The notes beneath the pieces are model-generated. The model had not been told where the DNA came from and ran no database searches. It saw nothing but the letters and a program-made list of their open reading frames with translations. 64,000 bases of DNA from positions 1 through 64,000 of the forward strand of contig JAUCBJ010007169.1 in NCBI GenBank assembly GCA_032718475.1, in the 5' to 3' direction. The stretch comes from Nemertoderma westbladi (lineage: Eukaryota; Xenacoelomorpha; Nemertodermatida; Nemertodermatidae). A program made the position numbers and the translations under genes. Of the stretch, positions 1 through 11,986 are shown piece after piece; within the stretch, counting starts at the first letter, position 1, and every line of letters starts with the position of its first letter.

Positions 1-83
1 TCCCATTTTCGCCATAACACCGGCTTTTTGGGAAGAACTCTAGTAAAACTGCTTAAATTATCGAAAGTATAAACTGTTATCTA

Positions 84-816
84 ATCAATCAATCTTATCT
101 GATCTAATTAACTCACTATTAATCATATTGTTTGTACTGTTATTTACCGTCAGTTATTAATTGTATCTATTTGTTGATGGAAATATTGCTCTTTGGAGAA
201 TACTGATAAATCACCCAAATTTCCCAATTTTCTTGATACACTACAGGTTAGAGAGACAGGCTATATATAACAATTGCGATTTATATTAATGTGGTGTGTA
301 TTGAATCTAATGTTATTTAGCAGACCCTACATGAGTCAATTGCTGCTCTCTTTATGTGTGATCAAATTTACTGACGGTCGGCAGAATAGTGTGTATGATT
401 GTGATTGGTAACAAAGCATTTCCTAAAGAATGCGCCTTATACTTTAATCATAAGCAGTATCGTTGCGTTTAGTATAAGTCCTAGTTCTGTTTAAATAGAT
501 AGAGCGCCACGTCCTAAAGGAACTGTTAATATTTCCCGAAAGCCAATAATATCTGTCAGAAATTTATTAATAACGATCAATCGAATAATACAGTAAGTTT
601 ACACTGCAACCTTACACTGCAATAATAAAATTTAAGCAGCCGAATTCAGCCTCCCGGGTGTAGATCCATCGGGTGAATGATCGCGCATGGGCTGACTTCG
701 GGTAATGTTTGTTTATTAGCATAAAATATTGTCGTATGCTAAAGGTGTTTTAATTAACTAAAAGACATATACATTTTGGCAGGTTAAACTGCTAAAGGTC
801 TTCAAAAGCGCGAACA
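84..816 (+). mobile_element. Diverged LTR related to the young BEL/Pao element
   Basis: The stretch aligns by eye with the last two thirds of the LTRs at 41212-42437 and 51703-52928. Shared blocks include ATTTACCGTCAGTT, GACCCTACATGAGTCA, GCGCCACGTCCTAAAGGAAC, the CTCCCGG block and the terminal GCGCGAACA, which ends here at 816. Many substitutions and small indels separate it from those LTRs, so it is an older insertion or another subfamily. The upstream part lies outside or is unrecognisable near the window start. No matching internal region follows, so a solo or truncated LTR is likeliest. Confidence 0.8.
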
Positions 817-1147
817 CACAGTACTGATTATACTGAGCCTTTGTAGTTTGCCGACATTTGGAAGCGCTCCGCCCCTTGTGAGTGATGCGGTTTAAAAGAA
901 CAGTCGCGGACAAGGATAGTATATAGTAGCGACGACTGATTCTTTCGATGGTGGTCTGTTGCGGTTGCAACCCTAAAGAGGGCCGATGTTTGAAGTGAGT
1001 ATGCGCCCGTACGGGCAGAAAATGCACAGACTGCGCCCCTTCTAAGTGGGGAAACTGTACGAACTCTAGTGGACAAGTAGCGCGGTCCTCCAGTGCAGGC
1101 TCTCAACTTTCCTGCTCACGTCACAACCCCAGCCAACTAGAGATGTC
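817..1147. other. Non-coding gap before the minisatellite-bearing RT element
   Basis: Moderately GC-rich sequence between the old LTR end and the first Met of the repeat-coding frame. It may be the 5' leader of the downstream RT element. No promoter motif, RNA gene or repeat was recognised. Confidence 0.4.
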
Positions 1148-2747
1148 TTGCCGATGCCTGCGCTAGGGACCCATTCACAGCCAACGGATAGCGTATTCGG
1201 TATATCCGGCAATGACACCTTATTAGACTTAGACGATACCATAAATGGGGACAAATTAAGCCAATCCCATCCTCTAGTATCGGTTCCTAGCCAGTCGGAT
1301 ACCCCATTGTCGATTGATGCTCAGTCGGGTCCCCCAGTGTCGGTTGGCGCTCAGCCGGGTCCCTCAGTGTCGGTTGGTGCTCAGTTGGGTCCCCCAGTGT
1401 CGGATGGTGCTCAGTTAGGTCCCCCAGTGTCTGTTAGTGCTCAGTCGGGTCCCCCAGTGTCGGTTGGTGCTCAGTCAGGTCCATCAGTGTCGGTTGGTGC
1501 TCAGTCAGGTCCCCCAGTGTCGGTTGGTGCTCAGTCGGGTCCCTCAGTGTCGGTTGGTGCTCAGTCGGGTCCCCCAGTGTCAGTTGGTGCTCAGTCGGGT
1601 CCCTCAGTGTCGGTTGGTGCTCAGTCGGGTCCCCCAGTGTCGGATTGTGCTCAGTTAGGTCCCCCAGTGTCGGTTGGTGCTCAGTCGGGTCCCCCAGTGT
1701 GGGATGGTGCAGTTAGGTCCTCCAGTGTCGGTTAATGCTCAGTCGGGTCCCCCAGTGTCGGTTAGTGCTCAGTTGGGTCTCCTAGCGTTGGTTAGTGCTC
1801 ATTCGGATCCCCCAGTGTCGGTTGATGCTCAGTCGGGTCCCCCAGTGTCGGTTGGTGCTCAGTCGAATCAACCTGTGTCTGTTGGTGCTCAGTCAGGTCC
1901 CCCCGTGTCGGTTGGTGCTCAGTCGGGTCCCCCAGTTTCGGTTGGTGCTCAGTCAGGTCCCACAGTGTCGGTTGGTGCTTCGTCGGTTCCCCCAGTCTCG
2001 GTTTGTGCTCAGTCGGATCAACCTGTGTTGGTTGGTGCTCAGTCGCGTCCCCCCGTGTCGGTTGGTGCTTAGTAGGGCCAACCTGTGTTGGTTGCTGCTC
2101 AGTCGGGTCCCCCAGTATCGGTTGGTGCCCATTCGGGTTCGCCTGTGTCGGTTGGCACTCAGTCCGGTTCCCAAGTGCCAGTTGGTGTTCAGTCGGGTCC
2201 CCCAGTGTCGTTCGGTGCTCAGACGGGTCCCACAGTGTCGGTTAGTGCTCAGTCGGCTCCCCCAGTGTCAGTTGGTGCTCAGTTAAGTCCCGCAGTGTCG
2301 GTTGGTGCTCAGTCGGGTCCACCTGTGTCAGTTGGCGCTCAGTCCAGTCCCCAAGTGCCGGTTGGTGCTCAGTCAGGTCCCCCAGTGTCAGTTGGTGCTC
2401 ATTCAGGTCCCCCAGTGACGGTTGGTGCTCAGTCGTGTCAACCTGTGTCGGTTGGTACTCAGTCGGGTCAACCTGGGTCGGTTGGTGCTCAGTCGGGTCC
2501 CCTAATGTCGGTTGGTGCTCAGTCGGGTCGACCTTCGGCGGTTGGCACTCAGTCCGGTTCCCCAGTGTCAGTTAGTGCTCAGTCGGGTACCTCAGTGTCG
2601 TTTCGTGCTCAGTTGGGTCACCCAGTCTCGTCATCGATGTCCCAAACGACTCACCTTTTGCCAACCCCATCACAACGTGTCACTAGCGCGCCCGGTATTG
2701 TTACTTGCACCTGGGGAAATTGTCGGATACCCATAGACAAACTCAAG
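1148..2747 (+). pseudogene. N-terminal repeat-rich region of a decayed RT element
   Basis: An open frame starts at 1148 and soon becomes a run of about 44 decapeptides close to GPPVSVGAQS. A 2-nt deletion near 1708 moves the frame, and CAG-to-TAG and TCG-to-TAG type changes make stops near 2070. The second frame then runs to a short non-repeat segment containing TCTWGNCRIPIDKLK, where two Cys may be part of a zinc-finger remnant. The segment adjoins the RT region of 2815-5316 in the same orientation and probably formed its N-terminus. The repeat is low-complexity, so it gives no functional clue by itself. Confidence 0.55.
1321..2640 (+). repeat. 30-bp coding minisatellite, about 44 units
   Basis: Units begin TCAGTCGGGTCCCCCAGTGT and repeat every 30 bp, encoding the decapeptide GPPVSVGAQS. 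Length is almost perfectly kept: after the single 2-nt deletion near 1708 the phase holds for about 900 bp while bases vary freely. A 3n unit whose length is kept while its bases drift suggests past selection on the reading frame. Confidence 0.95.
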
Positions 2748-2814
2748 GTATCTATAGTAAGAGGTTTATAACATTGTGATCCACTGGCGTCCCAACTTGT
2801 TTCTCACTCCGCAG
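2748..2814 (+). other. Possible 67-nt intron joining repeat region to RT region
   Basis: Donor AAG/GTATCT at 2748, a possible branch-like TTATAAC, and a pyrimidine-rich acceptor TTTCTCACTCCGCAG ending at 2814. Removing it joins codons ending in DKLK to GAVGSDFVAGLM, phase 0 to phase 0, and bypasses the stop at 2769-2771. This is inferred from motifs and frame only. Random decay between two frames is the alternative. Confidence 0.35.
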
Positions 2815-5316
2815 GGTGCAGTTGGGAGTGATTTCGTAGCGGGATTGATGCAACTCGTAGAACTGTTTACATCGGGTAGCATTCTACAACCCATCGCGCT
2901 ATTGGCTCTGATGGTGGCCCCGGCTTTACTATTTCAGAAACCAACCCGCTTGTCAACAACCGGAACTCACCAGTGGGTTCTTGAACGCCGATTGGAGACT
3001 TGGAAGCAAGCCGAGTTCCACGACCTCCTAGTGGAAGCCAGAGCGATTCTGGCGCATCTCCTGAAACAGCGGTTCTGTGGTGAGTCTCAGAACATGGCCA
3101 TGCAGAAGGCATTCGTGTGCCACATGCTCACGGGAAATGTATCTGCAACGACAAGGTGCCTTAGTGTGACCTCAACCGGGGGACCACTAAGGCTTGATGA
3201 CACCTTCGTGGACAAAGATGGAACGAGCAAAGTGGTTCAAGACGTTCTGTGTGAGAAACACCCGGTTTCCAAACCCGTGGATGAGTCAATCCACCTCGAC
3301 GAGTTCGATGGAGCCTCGGAGTACCACAGTGTTATCTTTGAGCAGTTAAACGGGCAACTTTTATTGTCCAGTTTACTGCGAATGAGAGGGAATGCTGCTG
3401 GTCCTTCGGGGATGGATGTTCAAGGGTGGGAACACCTTTTAACAAAGTTCCAGACTCAGTCAGCAGACCTTTCCAACCGAATTGTGGACTTGGGAAAGCT
3501 GATCTCTCAGATAGTTCTTCCCCCCGGAGTTCTTTCCTCGTTCCTATCCATGCGACTGCTCGCCCTTGACAATAACCCCGGAGTCCATCCTATAGGGATA
3601 GGCGAGGTCCTCCAGCGAGTAGTCAGCAAAGCGGTAATGTCCTGCATCCGCGAGGATCTTCAGGAAGTGGGTGGAACCATTCAGATGTGTCTCGGCCAGA
3701 AGGCCGGTATTGAATCCGCGATCCACTCCCTCAACGACACCTTTGCCTCTGAAGACGGTGATGCCATCCTGTAAATTGATGCAACTAATGCTTTCAATGC
3801 GCTGAACCATTGTGGTGAACTGCTACGATCAGCCGTCGTGTTTGTTCATTGGGGGGGAAACAATGTTTTCGGAGGAGAGCTCAACCCAGGGCGATCTGGT
3901 GGCAATGCTGATGTTCGGGTGCAGACTTATACCATTACTGCTGGAGTTGGTTCAAGCCTGCTCCATTGTTCAGAAATGGTATGTGGATGATGGGAATGCC
4001 GCTGGTAAAATCAAAGAACTCATGGAAATTCTGGGACATGGTATCAGTAAGTGTATGGAAGGGTAAGGGCTCTACGGGTACTATCCAACCAAGTGCTGCC
4101 TCACCGTGAAGCCGGGGAAGCTCGAAGAGGCAAGGGCAGAGTTCGCGGGGACTGGACTTTCCATCGACAACACGGACAATAAACTCCTCGGTTGCATGAT
4201 TGGCAGCGAAGTGTTCCGGCGCGAGTTCATAGAGCAGAAGGTCGGGGAATTCGCCGCTGACGTAGATCGCCTCGCCACCATCACCACAGTGGATCCACAC
4301 TGCACCTACGCCGGCCTAGTTTTTGGACTCTCCTGCCATTGGCGGTTCCTAGCGTGAGTTGTTCCAGGAGCGACGGACAGTTTTGATTCGCTGGAAGAGT
4401 GTGTGGAGGTGTTCCTTTACAGGTTGTTGGAGCAGCCATCCGTAATGCCGGTGCTCCTCCTCCACGGTAGCGTAAGCTAAAAAGGAGGAGGTTTATGACC
4501 AATTAGATACACAACAGTACAGGTTATGCCTACTGAATACAGATAAAGGTGTGTCTGCCTGGCTAAACTATAAACCACTATCGCTACATGACACTCACCT
4601 TTCCAAGGACGAGTTCCGAGATGATGTTTGTCTCCGTTATGAGTGGTTGCCAAAGAATCTCCCCTCTCGTTGTGTCTTTGGGTCACGATTTTCTACAAAC
4701 CACATTCTGTCGTGTCCCACTGGGGGTTCCCCTCCATCAGACACAAGGAGATACGCGTTTTTTTCGCCGATACCCTGACCGAGGTGGCATACAACGTGGC
4801 TGTTGAGCCAATGCTCAGCCACTTACAGGAGAGTCATTCTCCATCCCCTCCACCTCGACAGACCAGCAGGCGAGACTGGACGTTTCAGTGAGCGGATTCT
4901 GGGGCAACTGCTTCCAGAAGATGTTTATTGACGTGTCAGTTTTCAACCCGCTGGCGGTAACCAATGCCACAATGTCGCTGGACACCACCCATCTCCACCA
5001 CGAGGCGCGGAAGATCCGGAAGTACGAGGAGAGGATCCAGAAGGTGGAACACGCCAATTTCACTCCTCTCATCTTGTCAACTTTCGGAGGAATAGCGCCG
5101 CTGTGTCGCCAGTTCATTAAGCGCCTTGCGTTGAAACTGGCAGAGAAGCAGCAGATCCCATACCCGGAGTGCATCTCGTGGGTGCGGCGACGAATCAGCA
5201 TCGCTCTCCTCCAGTCATACCTAATTGTGTCTGCAGGGGTTCCGGTGTGCTGCCAAGAGGTATGGGCGAGGTACCGGTATGGGTGGCAGCTGTCACTGAC
5301 ACATCCATCGTGTTAG
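2815..5316 (+). pseudogene. Decayed reverse transcriptase with C-terminal restriction-like endonuclease
   Basis: RT motifs occur in order: AGPSGMDVQGWEHLL, NPGVHPIGIGEVLQRVV, CLGQKAGIESAIHSL, IDATNAFNALNH (palm motif A), SSTQGDLVAMLMFG, then the catalytic WYVDDGNAAG. Downstream come VDPHCTYAGLVFGLSCHWRF, LRYEWLP with FSTNHILSCPTGG, and a REL-like endonuclease segment with GFWGNCF, MFIDVSVFNPLA, VEHANFTPLILSTFGG and RRRISIALLQSYLI. The pattern matches an RT family common in marine invertebrate genomes; I do not assign a named clade. Lesions: TAA at 3772 next to the motif A Asp, a frameshift near 3800-3840, stops at 4064, 4355 and about 4478, and frameshifts near 4740 and 4880. Inactive. An AATAAA-type signal lies near 5450. 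Confidence 0.85.
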
Positions 5317-5744
5317 CGAACGCCGACTCAGAGCCAGGCATGTTTAGATAGGTGATAGGTTACAAGGTTGTTTGGTGATGGTGCAGTGTAACTGTTTGTT
5401 GTTGTTTAAGTCTGTAATTGCTGTCTTTAATTGTTTGTTATAGTGTCTATAATAAATTGTGTTTGTATTTCTGAAGGTTTTTTATTATTTTGTGAATATA
5501 TGAGGTTTGTAAAGTTAAAAAAAAAACCCGGTGACTTCTATACCGGTTCACATGTGGTTTACATGCAACATTTTGAGTAACTTTGTCAGTAACTTGATGA
5601 GCAACTCATGTTGGAAATTTTGTTGTTTGTTTGTAATTTATGTAACCAACTTATCACGTTTAAACTGTTCAAATGTTTAAATTGTTCCTAAAATTGAAGT
5701 TCGATGTTGCCAGTGGCTTGCTAAAAATTTGCCATTTTTAAACC

Positions 5745-5905
5745 GGCCTTAACTGCATTCTCAGTCGCCGCAGTCTGTTTGAGCCGGGTGCCTGTTTTAA
5801 ACTGCGGTCCTTACGTCACTTCCGAATTCCCTGGTCAGTCGAGGGTAGCCTGCCTTTTTCTATTTCGAGGGAATACAGAACTGTTTCTGCAGCGGAATAA
5901 AATAA
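5745..5905 (-). mobile_element. Short LINE fragment
   Basis: Matches the plus-strand sequence of 27885-28030, part of the minus-strand LINE at 25930-29740. Shared pieces include CCTTAACTGCATTCT, GTCTGTTTGAG and GAACTGTTTCTGCAGC. The fragment is internal to the LINE, truncated at both ends and diverged. It lies just past the decayed RT element. Confidence 0.65.
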
Positions 5906-7059
5906 TAGTTGCCTTAATTTACCTAAAACCTTTAATTGTATATTTTTTATAGTATAATATAGAGTATAGAATACTTTAATTTTAATGTGGTTTATTTCCT
6001 ATTTTTTTCTTATTTCATCTTTCTAGAACAAAATTATGTAAAAATTTAAAATCTAAAAATAGCTGTAGTTTTTAAATTACTCATAATTCTCCCCAACTAA
6101 TTTAGTCGGATTGGTCTAATTTTTTGTTGGAAACTTCGTTACATAGGCGACGGAATGCATTTGGCATTTTCATTTAGTCATAACAATTTTACTGAGTTGA
6201 TTTATTGCAGAAAAATATTGAAAATGTTCAGGAACAAATCCGCATGCCCTCCCACACCCCCTCATGTCTATTTTTATAACACCAAATAATACACTAGGGT
6301 CTTTTTAAAACTAGGGTCCTTTTACTGAAATTAATTAACTATTTGTAAAATTTTTATTGCCTAGTTTATTTTTTGGTAGTTTTTTAAAAATAATTATTTA
6401 TTTTTTCACTATTCTCGAGGTATTTTATTTATCGAGCACCACGCCAGCAAGATAAAATGGTTGAGATATTAAAGGAGAACGGCTTTACGTTTTTTTCTGT
6501 CGTTTTATGTCCTACGTAAATTTATTCTGCTTTTTAGTTCCCTAATTCTTTAAAAAAAGTATTGAACAAAATAGCGTTAGAAATGATATAGAACTACAGT
6601 ATTTTACTATATTGCTTCCATAGTTACAGCCAGTTACTGCCTGTACTGGTACTGCTTAAAATGGAAATTTATATCACCTAAATTGAAGGAATAACAAACA
6701 TAGAAAAAACTAGTTTTTGAGAGAATTCACCCCCCCCCCCCCTCCCCCCTCCTAAAATGGAATAATGGTTAATTTAATAATATAAATTTAAATATCAACG
6801 TTTAAGTAACCCCATTATCAATGTAGGACTGGGATAAAGAATTCTTTATATAATTTTTCTACCCTGCCAATCTTACCAGGCAAGTATTTGTATCAAGCAA
6901 ACAAGTCACAAGACTATTATCAAATACTAAATCATTACTTCTTATATGAACAAAAATGCAATTTTAATTAAATGAATGCAAATGAATGATGTCTTCTTTT
7001 GCATTATATTATTGTTATCGCACTATACAAACATAATTCAACCAATATTTGTGAATAAT
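5906..7059. other. AT-rich non-coding stretch with a poly-C tract
   Basis: No coding signal was seen. A cytosine-rich tract spans 6730-6752, interrupted by single T residues. The rest is AT-rich sequence with short A and T runs. Confidence 0.6.
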
Positions 7060-7262
7060 CTCGTTTATGTTTGTTCAGTGGGATCACGTTTGCGTTTCTC
7101 ACACAGACATTCATTTTTAAATGGGATCCAAACGTGTAGGTTTGTCCATTGGTGTCACGTTTGGTTTCCCACACGGTGATACTTTTCTAGATGTACTATA
7201 CGATCGAACTGTGTATGTTTGTCCAGTCGGGTCACGTTTAGATTGTCAAACGCTGATACGTT
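7060..7262 (+). repeat. Three imperfect copies of a roughly 70-bp repeat
   Basis: Each copy starts near TGTTTGTCCAGTSGGRTCACG, carries GTCACGTTT and ends near ACGTTTCTA, with copies beginning around 7068, 7138 and 7208. Divergence is high. A (GTTA)n microsatellite follows at about 7268-7290. Confidence 0.6.
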
Positions 7263-7499
7263 TCTATGTTAGTTAGTTAGTTAGTTATTTTATTGATTTC
7301 ATTTGGGGTGGAAACGCGCATTACTCAATAAGTGGGAACGACCACCACCGTAAACCCTTCACCAAATGCACTAAAATCCACAAATTTTGTCCAATTAAAT
7401 TTCACAAATAAATACAAACTTTCACGCGATACTATTTTATACTTTAACTATTTTGCACCTATATGTTTTACATTTCATTTGATATTTCATTATTTTGAT

Positions 7500-8562
7500 G
7501 ACTCTAATATTTTCAATATTTTATAACTTACTGGTGGGTAGTCTATCAAGTGCGAACGGGCTTCGGCAGTCAGGGGGAATGAATAGAATATATGACTATC
7601 TGTCAGTGGTGAACCGCATGAACGCGACCAATCTCCATCGGCAATCGGTGAGAGCTTATTCTTGTCCTTGTGAAAGCCACCCGCTCTCGTTCGATTACAG
7701 TATGATCCGAGTATACCTGATGGGATACCAGATCGGGTTGAATGCCTTGTAGTTAGTGAATCTGGTGCTGCTCGCTGCTTGGTTTCGGGTTTTGGCTGCT
7801 GATAGGCTTGGGGCACCTTGGACTACATTTGCTATATTCGTTGCGAATTTCCACATTGGAGACCCTACCGCAATTGATGCTTCCTGCATAATGTTTCTGT
7901 GGTAGCTTCCTCTGTACGACTCTAGAGAGCTCGATGATTTTAAAAACTTTGATTGGCGTTTTCCTATGATGCTGCTGATATGCTCCGTATCGGCTTCAAT
8001 AAGAACAAGATCATTAGGTGTGGAAGCCCGTACTGATAATAACTGCTTTGGAGTTCGGGAGAATATTTTACATACTGGTTAATGTTCGGAGACAGCCATG
8101 TTTCACACCCATATATTGACGATGATTGAAGAGCAGCTTGCCAAACTGTCTTCTTTATTAGGAAAGGGGAATCCCAGTTTTTATCTAAGAAAGAGTAGAA
8201 TTTGTGACAGTTACCCATGCGCATTTTGATTTCGTCTTCGATCTGTTTCGCAATTGGGTTGATGGATATCATTGCTCCGAGGTAGACATATGAGAGCACA
8301 TGTGAAATCTCGGTATCGCCCAACTTTATAGGATACTGATCACTTTCAGCCGAACATGATGTAAGAAACCTGGAATTCTTTGGGTGAAGGCTCATTCCTA
8401 TTTTATCACTGACACTTTTTAGGATGTTGAGTTTCTCAATTAGGATGTTCCGATTGGTAGCAAATATGCATGTGTCATCATCCATAAGGAGAGTCCCTAA
8501 CCAGTCATCCGGTCCGATCTTTTCGATTTCTGTTATTGTGGGGTCAATGTGGTTACAAAATA
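7500..8562 (-). pseudogene. C-terminal half of a decayed LINE reverse transcriptase
   Basis: On the minus strand a frame reads HIDPTITEIEKIGPDDWL, then LLMDDDTCIFATNR in the place of the RT catalytic box. It continues with SYVYLGAMIS (thumb YLG motif) and IYGCETWL. Past a stop, other frames hold LIEADTEHISSIIGKRQSKF and then RISSHRLPMEIGR, the conserved end of many LINE polyproteins that precedes a zinc-binding motif. At least two frame changes are needed, so it is dead. It differs from the LINE family at 25930-29740. Confidence 0.75.
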
Positions 8563-8962
8563 GTGGGCAGCTAGAAGGTTTTCCCTGGTTATATGGCTTT
8601 GGTTACATGACCATGGCATCAACCTCAGCCATCGCCAGCCCATAGGTGCAATAGAATCGAAACGTAAATGTTTAGCCAACCAGTAGCTCCGACCAATCAG
8701 GGACAAGCTACGGCCAATCAGCATTCAGAACGTTCCGATTCCGATTTGCATAATGTCTGGCTATAAAAGGGGGTGTTTTGACACTTTCCTCACCTTCTTG
8801 CACCTTTACCCTCTGCTTGCGGAAGCCCCTGACTTTTACAATAATAAAAGTTTTTATATTTTTTGCAGCATTTTTAACTGTAAATATTATTTCTGTATTT
8901 TTGCAATTTCTGTAATATCCTAACTATCTGTACTTGATAATATCTGATTCTAATGATTAGAC
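8550..8962 (+). mobile_element. Putative LTR with promoter and poly(A) signal of an old BEL element
   Basis: The segment begins with TG, holds TATAAAAG (8762-8769) and, about 75 nt on, AATAAA (8843-8848). It is followed by TGGCG at 8964, which could start a primer-binding site. These features fit a 5' LTR for the BEL/Pao remnant downstream. No second LTR was found to confirm it, so the edges are guesses. Confidence 0.4.
8762..8769 (+). promoter_or_regulatory. TATA box
   Basis: Perfect TATAAAAGG element in the putative LTR, about 75 nt ahead of a poly(A) signal. It is a typical R-region arrangement for a short LTR transcript. Confidence 0.5.
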
Positions 8963-9042
8963 TGGCGTCAGTTTCTTGACCAGTTTACCATTTACCACCT
9001 TGGTCGACTTCCAAAATTTGACCATCCTGGTGGCTGCGAAGT

Positions 9043-9740
9043 TTGTTCACCTATGTAACTCTCTTTGGGTGCCCGTCCTTGTGGCTGTACGGGGGATCAA
9101 GTGATGGATTGGTACCTAGGCAGCAGCCACCAAGGAACTTGTTGGTCGATTGGGCCAGCCGAACGACCTCATTGCCCTTTACAATCAGCATCTCATCAAT
9201 ACATCCGCAGTCTCAGCCTCAGGCAACCATCCAGACCAGGTCCGTCATTGCCCCTCTAGGTGGACATCATACTGTGACCAACCCCTTCCTCAACCCGACT
9301 GCCTCTGAATTACATCTACCACTGGTCAACACTAACTTTTACCGCTTTCAATCTGGTGTTGCGCACCTACTGCTGTGCCTACTTCTCACCATCCACGGTA
9401 GGCCACTGGCCTGTCAATCCATATTCTCCTCGACTCAGGCTCCGAAGTGTCCTTCGTTAAGTGGGACCTCGCTGAGTATCTCATTCTCCCAACCTGGGAG
9501 TTCGCTTCCTTCACCTCGGAGGTACTCGGTGGTCTGGTCTCACCAGTGATGCTCTGGCTCAACATCATCCTCAGCAGGGGGAGCTCTATTCTCAACCCCA
9601 GTGCCTGGGTGGTCAACTATCTCTGTTCTCCACTTGGCCCTCAGAATTTCCAGGATTCGAACTGGCTGACCAATGACCTTGCCTTCAGCTCATAGACCCA
9701 CCAACTTCCTCCTTGGCACCGAACTCCTCCCGAAGTCACT
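9043..9740 (+). pseudogene. BEL/Pao protease remnant, 5' half of a split element
   Basis: Around 9410-9510 one frame reads SILLDSGSEVSFVKWDLAEY, the aspartic protease active site (DSG) of BEL/Pao elements, followed by LILPTW. Later NFLLGTELLPKSL (about 9700) matches the LLG part of the protease. The upstream frame of 168 codons is not recognisable as Gag and the protease sits in another frame. The RT and RNase H of the same element resume at 13886, beyond the Ty3 insertion. Confidence 0.65.
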
Positions 9741-9845
9741 TAGAACATTGCGACGAGGATGTCGAGTCCAAAGATATATTTAAATAATATCTGTTAATTA
9801 CTTTTGTTACTGTATAATACTATTTTATTACTATAATAATTGATT

Positions 9846-10797
9846 ATGCCTCTTGCCCTGGAATATTTATCAATTGATTATTTGCCGGAAATTTGCCAAC
9901 AATACAAACTGCTTTATACTGGCAAAACTAAACCGGCGATTATTGATGTCATTCAACAATTTATGGTCAAGCATGGTTTAGGGCTTGATCTCTTGTTGGG
10001 TCTTGTTCAAGCCTCAAATGTTTCGGATGTCCAAATTGGACCATCTCAGATTTTCCTTTAAATCTATATCAGCCTTTGTATGAGTCTGGTCGTGATTGTC
10101 ACTGGGAGGTGTACCAAATGGATTTTGATACATATCTTCAGGCATTAGGTCCATCAATTATTGATGCATTGTTTTTGCATCTTGTTTGATCATGTTTTTG
10201 CATTGTGCAGGTCCAGATCTGGCAAGATCCGTGGAAACCATGGTCATTTCTGACCGAGATGGTGAATCAAGCTATGATGCTTTGATGCGCCACATTGGAT
10301 TAAAATTTATACCTATTGATTCTAAATTGTTTGAAATATATTGGATGGGATAAATGTCACAAGAGCAAGCAGAGTCCACTGATGATTAGCTAAGATGCAG
10401 CAATTGTTTTGCATCAATAGAAGATGATCGTCTATTAGACATATTGCTCCACCACTCAATGATACCTTTATTGCGTACACGTGTATTTGAAAGAGGTCTT
10501 AAATAAATAAAATGTAAATAAAATAAGCTAAATACTATTTTGGCCTTGGCTAGATCCATGGAAGTAGCCAAATGGCAATCCGATGCAATGAATGGGACGT
10601 CACCATCGGATGTAAATACGAGCAAGCTTTTTGACAATAAAAGAGCACCAGCATTAGCTATAGATAGACCAGCAGGGCAACATGCGCAGCCAATAAAATG
10701 TAAATTTTGTGGAGGTTTTCATCGGGTAAGTCGAGAGGTTTGTCCCACTCGTGGCAAGCTATGTGGGTTTTGTAAAGGGGGGAATCATTTCGCATGA
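9846..10797 (+). pseudogene. Ty3 gag remnant with zinc knuckles
   Basis: A 71-codon frame at 9846-10061 (MPLALEYLSIDYLPEI) starts the Gag region. A second frame from 10540 carries KWQSDAMNGT and ends with two CCHC-like knuckles, CKFCGGFHRVSREVC and CGFCKGGNHFA. The last knuckle is cut by a stop just before its final Cys. Sequence between 10062 and 10540 has stops in all frames. Gag would package element RNA; this copy cannot. Confidence 0.7.
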
Positions 10798-10887
10798 TGC
10801 TGCCCAGCAAGATTCAACAACTTCGCCCCTATAAACTCCACTTGGGTTCCTCGAAGGGGGCCTTCGTAATCGCAGCCGTCCACTAAC

Positions 10888-11121
10888 ATGATTGGTCACG
10901 AGAACGTCGTTGTGGGAGAAGATTTTGCAAACGACACCGATTGTTCATATTCATTACTTGTAAAAGGGAGATCGCAAATTTTTGGTACCTTAGTAATTGA
11001 AGGAACACATAGAAAAATGCTGTTAGATTCAGGTGCATCTAGGAACATAATTCCGATTTCATATTTACCTGGTCGATATCAGTTGTCGAAAACAGCAGCA
11101 TTGTGTGTGTTTGGTAAATAA
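10888..11121 (+). pseudogene. Ty3 aspartic protease
   Basis: The frame holds TLVIEGTHRKMLLDSGASRN, with the D-S-G-A active site of retroelement proteases, followed by NIIPISYL. A stop at 11119 (TAA in GKZS context) separates it from the RT region. Confidence 0.75.
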
Positions 11122-11256
11122 AGTGTAATCCCACTTGGGGCAGCAATCTTGTCATATTTTCTTCTGTGACATGAGGAAGTTTATCGTGAATTCATTATAG
11201 CTCAAGACAATATTGGTCCTCCAATCCTTGGACTTCAGTTATGTGTAGATGCATGT

Positions 11257-11967
11257 GTGATAAAGTTTAACTTTATTTCTCTGAATCCAGATACAGTTTA
11301 TGCAGTAGAATCAATAATCAAAAGACCCTGGAATAATGTAATTGACTTGGTCAATGCATATTTCGTCATTTTTTCAACCAAAATAGGGAAAGTGAAAGGG
11401 TTTCTAGCTCACATTTACCTAAAAAATGACGCGAAGCCAGTGTATAGGAAAGCGAGACATATGCCATTAGTGCCACAGTCGAACATTGGAAGACATGGAA
11501 AAACGGGGTACACTTAAGCCAGTGGCCACATCAGACTGGGCATCACCAATGGTTACAGTTGCTAAGCCAGGTGGTGAGGTAAGACTTTGTGCAGACTACA
11601 AAGGCACGGTTGATGGACAAATTCACACACAAGCATATCCCCTTCCACTATTTGATGATATATCCGCCAAATTTTCAAATAAAAGATTATTCACGAAATT
11701 GGATATGTGCACTTGTTACGAACAATTCGAACTAGACGAGACATCCAAGGAAATTCTTACAGTTAACAAAACAACTAAACATTCTGTTAAATATTCAGGA
11801 TTCATAATCTTAATGGAAGGCAGGTCAGTGGATCCGGTGCGCTTTCGAGCTATAGTTGACATGGTAGAGCCAGGTAATCTCAAGTTTACAAAGTTTTCTA
11901 CGCATGGTAAAATTGTATTCCCCATTCGTTGAAAACCTCTCTTCCCTAGCACAACCATTGTATTTGT
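11257..11967 (+). pseudogene. Ty3 reverse transcriptase, catalytic box deleted
   Basis: Reads AVYRKARHMP-like sequence, then SDWASPMVTVAKPGGEVRLC, ADYKGTVD, YPLPLFDDI and FTKLDMCTCYEQFELDE, the usual first half of Ty3 RT including motif A (KLD). After TSKEILTVNKTTKHSVKYSG the frame jumps straight to MEGRSVDPVRFRAI, which lies beyond the YxDD box in intact elements, so the catalytic box is missing. Near 11900 a frameshift moves FLRMVKLYSPFVENLSSLAQ to another frame. Confidence 0.8.
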
Positions 11968-11986
11968 CATTAAGGAAGAATGCTGA

